Shown in pieces: positions 13,453 to 15,505 of a stretch of 15,505 nucleotides of DNA. Every line of letters starts with the position of its first letter. The stretch's first letter is position 1. This DNA is from Candidatus Omnitrophota bacterium. GTDB lineage: Bacteria > Hinthialibacterota > Hinthialibacteria > JAKQFZ01. A program made the translations under genes and the position numbers. The DNA is taken from assembly GCA_029558215.1 (NCBI GenBank), contig JAKQFZ010001138.1, positions 1 through 15,505 of the forward strand. The letters are read 5' to 3'. The notes under the pieces are model-generated. The model was not told where the DNA came from and did not search any database. It saw only the letters and a list, made by a program, of their open reading frames with translations.

Positions 13453-13827
13453 ATGATGAAAGACGAATGCCTCTGCACTGCTGCTCCCACTTTGATATTC
13501 AGTTGCTCTGGCGCGGCTGACGTGGGTGCTATCGCTGATCAGGTGGCTCGAAAGCTGACCCGAGAGGGGAAAGGCAAGATGTTCTGTCTGGCGGGTGTTG
13601 GTGGGCGAGTTCCGGGGATTCTGAAGACCACCGAATCAGCCGAGAAGGTTCTTGCGATTGACGGGTGTCCCCTGAATTGCACAAAGAAATGTCTTGAAGA
13701 GGCCGGAATTTCAAAGTTTCAGCATCTTCAGATGGCCGATATTGGAATGGAGAAGGGGAAGTCTCCTGTCACTGATGAGAGCATTGCGGTGGTATCCAAC
13801 AAAGCCGTTGAGATGCTTGCCGGCTGA
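13453..13827 (+). CDS. DGC-domain putative zinc-binding protein
   Basis: 124 residues. ATGATG at 13453 and 13456 both lie near AAAGGAG (13442-13448); 13456 has the more usual seven-base spacing, so the protein may be one residue shorter. 'LIFSCSGAADVGAIADQVARKL' (14-35), 'MFCLAGVGG' (43-51) and 'IDGCPLNCTKKCLEEAG' (69-85) contain the Asp-Gly-Cys signature. The conserved cysteines Cys18, Cys45, Cys72, Cys76 and Cys80 are the presumed metal ligands. The family has no settled biochemical role and is found with thiol-redox and arsenic genes. It is 14 bases after the small thioredoxin and 13 before the ArsF-like gene, firmly inside the operon. Confidence 0.87.
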   Translation: MMKDECLCTAAPTLIFSCSGAADVGAIADQVARKLTREGKGKMFCLAGVGGRVPGILKTTESAEKVLAIDGCPLNCTKKCLEEAGISKFQHLQMADIGMEKGKSPVTDESIAVVSNKAVEMLAG

Positions 13828-13840
13828 GGGAATCTGCGAG

Positions 13841-14362
13841 ATGAACAAGAAAGTCCTGCTCCGATATTTTCTGTTGGGCATTGTTGTCCTTAGCTTCGCT
13901 GCCGTTGGCGTCAGCGAATGGAGAGAAGCACGTTCGGCAAAGCCCGATCAGCTCAGACAGGAAGGTGCCTCTGTGCAGGAACTCCCGGGACAGGATGGTG
14001 TATCCGGAGCGACTCAGGGTCACAAGGTGATCGCCTATTATTTTCATGGCAATGTGCGTTGCACAACGTGTCGCAAGATCGAGGCTTTTGCCAAGGAATC
14101 TGTCGAGAAGGGTTTTGCAGCAGAGATTGAGGCGGGTTTGGTCGAGTGGAAGACTGTGAACGTTGAACAGGCCGAGAATGAACACTTCGTTCAGGACTAC
14201 CAGTTGACGACGCGTTCGGTCGTATTGTCTGAAGTTGTTGATGGAACTGAAAGACGATGGAAGAATTTGGAGCGAGTCTGGCAGCTGGTCGCGGATCAAC
14301 AGCTTTTCAGTGACTACGTTCAAGAACAACTTCGGGAGTATCTGAAGGAGCCTCAGGCATGA
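13841..14362 (+). CDS. arsF: ArsF-family membrane-anchored thioredoxin-like protein (nitroreductase subunit family)
   Basis: 173 residues from ATG 13841; an upstream in-frame start at 13694 lies inside the preceding gene and would destroy the N-terminal anchor. Residues 5-24 are a single hydrophobic helix after MNKK, so the rest probably faces the periplasm. The domain begins 'VIAYYFHGNVRCTTCRKIEAFAKE' with Cys74-Thr-Thr-Cys77. It continues 'VEWKTVNVEQAENEHFVQDYQLTTRSVVLSE' and ends 'RRWKNLERVWQLV', the pattern annotated as ArsF, a subunit for reduction of nitrophenyl arsenicals. The last codon overlaps the permease start (ATGA). Alternative reading: an anchored disulfide reductase fed by the CcdA-like permease. 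Confidence 0.82.
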   Translation: MNKKVLLRYFLLGIVVLSFAAVGVSEWREARSAKPDQLRQEGASVQELPGQDGVSGATQGHKVIAYYFHGNVRCTTCRKIEAFAKESVEKGFAAEIEAGLVEWKTVNVEQAENEHFVQDYQLTTRSVVLSEVVDGTERRWKNLERVWQLVADQQLFSDYVQEQLREYLKEPQA

Positions 14363-15024
14363 TGGAACTCCTGCTCGCGGTTGGGACTTCCTTCTGGTTG
14401 GGGATTCTGACCTCGGTGAGTCCTTGTCCACTGGCGACGAACATTGCCGCCATCTCATTTGTCAGCCGGCGGATCGGCAATCCTTCGAGAGTCTTTCTTT
14501 CGGGTCTGCTGTATTGTTTCGGAAGAGTTGTCGTCTATGTTGTCCTGGGAGTTGTGTTGGTCTTCAGTTTGCTCTCGGCACCCTATGTTTCTCATCTGTT
14601 ACAGAAGTATATGAGCCGCTTCATCGGGCCTGTCCTCATTCTGGTGGGAATGCTCTTGCTGGAACTGCTCCCTGTGACATTCGGTGGATCCGGAATGAGT
14701 GAACGGATGCAGAAACGTGTGGAGATGTTGGGGATTTGGGGAGCATTTCTGTTGGGTGTTCTGTTTGCGCTCTCTTTCTGTCCCATCTCTGCAGCGCTTT
14801 TCTTCGGAAGTCTATTGCCTTTGGCACTTGGAGTGAAGTCTGCGGTCATCGTGCCAGCGGTCTATGGTCTTGGAACAGGCCTTCCGGTTTTTGTCTTTGC
14901 TTTACTGCTGGCGTTTGGTGCACGACGGGTGGGGACTGTGTTTGACAAGATTGTGCATGTGGAACTCTGGGCACGACGCCTCACGGGAGTCGTTTTCATC
15001 CTGGTTGGTCTGTACTATTCCTGA
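14359..15024 (+). CDS. arsG: CcdA/DsbD-like transporter, ArsG family permease
   Basis: 221 residues, about six hydrophobic segments. ATG 14359 overlaps the stop of the ArsF-like gene, with AAGGAG eight bases upstream. The fold has the internal symmetry of CcdA: 'SVSPCPLATNIAAI' (19-32) with Cys23 and 'LSFCPISAALFF' (138-149) with Cys141, each in a Ser-x-Cys-Pro setting in a membrane segment. CcdA proteins carry reducing equivalents across the inner membrane through such a cysteine pair. ArsG-family members are annotated as efflux permeases for aromatic aminobenzylarsenicals. Both roles fit the neighbours; the sequence cannot choose between them. Last gene of the arsR operon. Confidence 0.83.
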   Translation: MMELLLAVGTSFWLGILTSVSPCPLATNIAAISFVSRRIGNPSRVFLSGLLYCFGRVVVYVVLGVVLVFSLLSAPYVSHLLQKYMSRFIGPVLILVGMLLLELLPVTFGGSGMSERMQKRVEMLGIWGAFLLGVLFALSFCPISAALFFGSLLPLALGVKSAVIVPAVYGLGTGLPVFVFALLLAFGARRVGTVFDKIVHVELWARRLTGVVFILVGLYYS

Positions 15025-15065
15025 CCCAGATTCTCGCCATTTTCTAGAACAGTGCCTTGAACGAG

Positions 15066-15084
15066 AGCACTTGCGGGCATGTGC
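15066..15084 (+). repeat. Partial repeat unit resembling 710-726
   Basis: AGCACTTGCGGGCATGTGC matches AGCACCTGCGGGTGTGC of copy 1 except one substitution and a two-base insertion. GCAC 15067-15070 pairs with GTGC 15081-15084. It lies 11 bases before the full second copy and may be a remnant of a tandem unit. The match is short and may be chance. Confidence 0.35.
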
Positions 15085-15094
15085 ATGTCATAGT

Positions 15095-15189
15095 GAGCAG
15101 GCCAGCGCCTGATGGCTGTGCGCTATGCCCACTCTCTTGGACGCCTGCTCAACAAATGACACGCCCCTCCGGTCTCTATGTCATCGGGG
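15095..15189 (+). repeat. Copy 2 of the structured intergenic repeat
   Basis: It aligns with 701-797. The closing stem is perfect here: GAGCAGGC 15095-15102 with GCCTGCTC 15143-15150, so both wobble pairs of copy 1 become Watson-Crick pairs. The first inner hairpin is GCC 15107-15109/GGC 15114-15116; its outer pair is G-C where copy 1 has A-T at the aligned positions. The second inner hairpin pairs GTG-GC 15118-15123 with GC-CAC 15127-15132 across a TAT loop, with one mismatch. The distal stem is ATGACA 15156-15161/TGTCAT 15179-15184. Same strand as the genes on both sides. Confidence 0.7.
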
Positions 15190-15286
15190 AAAGATACTCC
15201 GAACGCCAAGAGTCCGGTCGGTCTCAGCCGCATTCCGTCGTCACGGCGTAGGGAACGCCCCTGATGATCGGCATATTGATTTCCAA

Positions 15287-15315
15287 TTGCACATCTTTTC
15301 GCAGTTGGGCATAAT
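15287..15315 (+). promoter_or_regulatory. Candidate promoter for the last gene
   Basis: TTGCAC 15287-15292 and CATAAT 15310-15315 are separated by 17 bases. The -10 matches five of six positions; the -35 keeps only TTG. A start near 15322 would leave a leader of about 26 bases before ATG 15348. Confidence 0.4.
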
Positions 15316-15347
15316 GCTTCAGTCATATTCTTGTGGGTAGAGGAACA

Positions 15348-15505
15348 ATGGCAGTCACTTTGAGAAGAGCCACAATAGAGGATCTGGACTGGATCGAACT
15401 CCTTATCAGAGGCTATGCCTTCAAGGAGCCACAGAGGCGTTTCTATGGTGTTGAACGTTCTCGGCTGGATGCTCACAATCTTGAACGGACTCGGGCATTG
15501 CTTGG
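15348..15505 (+). CDS. GNAT-like acetyltransferase, N-terminal fragment cut by window end
   Basis: ATG 15348 follows AGAGG at 15339-15343. The visible 52 codons read MAVTLRRATIEDLDWIELL and go on to 'RGYAFKEPQRRFYG' and 'LERTRALLG'. The opening strand 'VTLRRATIEDLDWI' is the common first beta strand and helix of GNAT acetyltransferases (the R-x-A-T-x-x-D pattern). The acetyl-CoA-binding loop would lie beyond the window, so the call rests on the N-terminus alone. A promoter lies upstream, and it is separated from the ars-like operon by 323 bases, so it is an independent unit. Another protein with a similar N-terminus cannot be excluded. Confidence 0.5.
   Translation, partial: MAVTLRRATIEDLDWIELLIRGYAFKEPQRRFYGVERSRLDAHNLERTRALL

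Larger units (their letters stand above)
15025..15347. other. 323-base non-coding interval after the arsR operon
   Basis: I find no coding frame of quality here. It holds a half-repeat at 15066-15084 and the second structured repeat at 15095-15189. A small stem, GGCG 15245-15248/CGCC 15256-15259, lies downstream. A candidate promoter at 15287-15315 precedes the GNAT-like gene. Nothing else is recognisable between 15190 and 15286. Confidence 0.6.

Noticed and set aside
13694..13840. 49-residue N-terminal extension of the ArsF-like protein
   Set aside because: It overlaps the DGC gene in another frame; the ATG at 13841 directly precedes the membrane anchor.
13769..14458. 229-residue minus-strand frame opposite the ArsF-like gene
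   Set aside because: Antisense shadow spanning three tightly packed plus-strand genes, without a ribosome binding site.
1..15505. CRISPR array, tRNA/rRNA gene, insertion sequence or phage genes
   Set aside because: No regularly spaced repeats, cloverleaf, transposase motif or phage structural gene was seen on either strand.

Overview
The window is bacterial chromosome, dense with genes and of moderate GC content. I read 19 protein genes, two of them cut by the window edges, and no RNA genes, CRISPR arrays or insertion sequences. The mix is typical of free-living glycan degraders in the PVC superphylum or of candidate phyla such as Hydrogenedentota and Sumerlaeota. It includes an S1 sulfatase, two Gfo/Idh/MocA oxidoreductases, a xylose-isomerase-like sugar isomerase, a DUF4091/GH123-type glycosidase with a twin-arginine-like leader, and an SGNH lipoprotein. 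No marker gene is present, so the phylum is an inference.

Positions 1-6612 (+) hold a carbohydrate and sulfate block: the end of a sulfatase, a PAPS-type sulfotransferase tightly followed by a Gfo/Idh/MocA dehydrogenase, a family 2 glycosyltransferase with its own strong sigma70-like promoter, thioredoxin reductase, a second Gfo/Idh/MocA enzyme and a sugar isomerase/epimerase. Positions 6701-7346 (+) are a MntA/HepT (nucleotidyltransferase/HEPN) toxin-antitoxin pair with an 11-base overlap. Positions 7440-8133 (+) encode two tandem paralogous TRL-family lipoproteins.

Positions 8222-9887 (-) carry an ECF sigma factor followed by a divergent, solitary PilT-like ATPase. Positions 10095-12645 (-) carry an SGNH hydrolase lipoprotein followed by a GH123-like secreted glycosidase, probably one operon driven from a promoter near 12700.

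Positions 12798-15024 (+) form a compact redox/arsenical-type operon: ArsR regulator, TM0996-type thioredoxin, DGC-domain zinc-binding protein, membrane-anchored ArsF-family thioredoxin-like protein, and a CcdA-like ArsG-family permease. It resembles the arsEFG organoarsenical module with an additional DGC gene. The window ends in the first codons of a GNAT-like gene.

The least explained signal is a repeat of about 95 bases with two diverged copies (701-797 and 15095-15189). They share an eight-base-pair closing stem, two inner hairpins and a distal stem, and one pair differs by a compensatory double change. This suggests a dispersed structured intergenic element.
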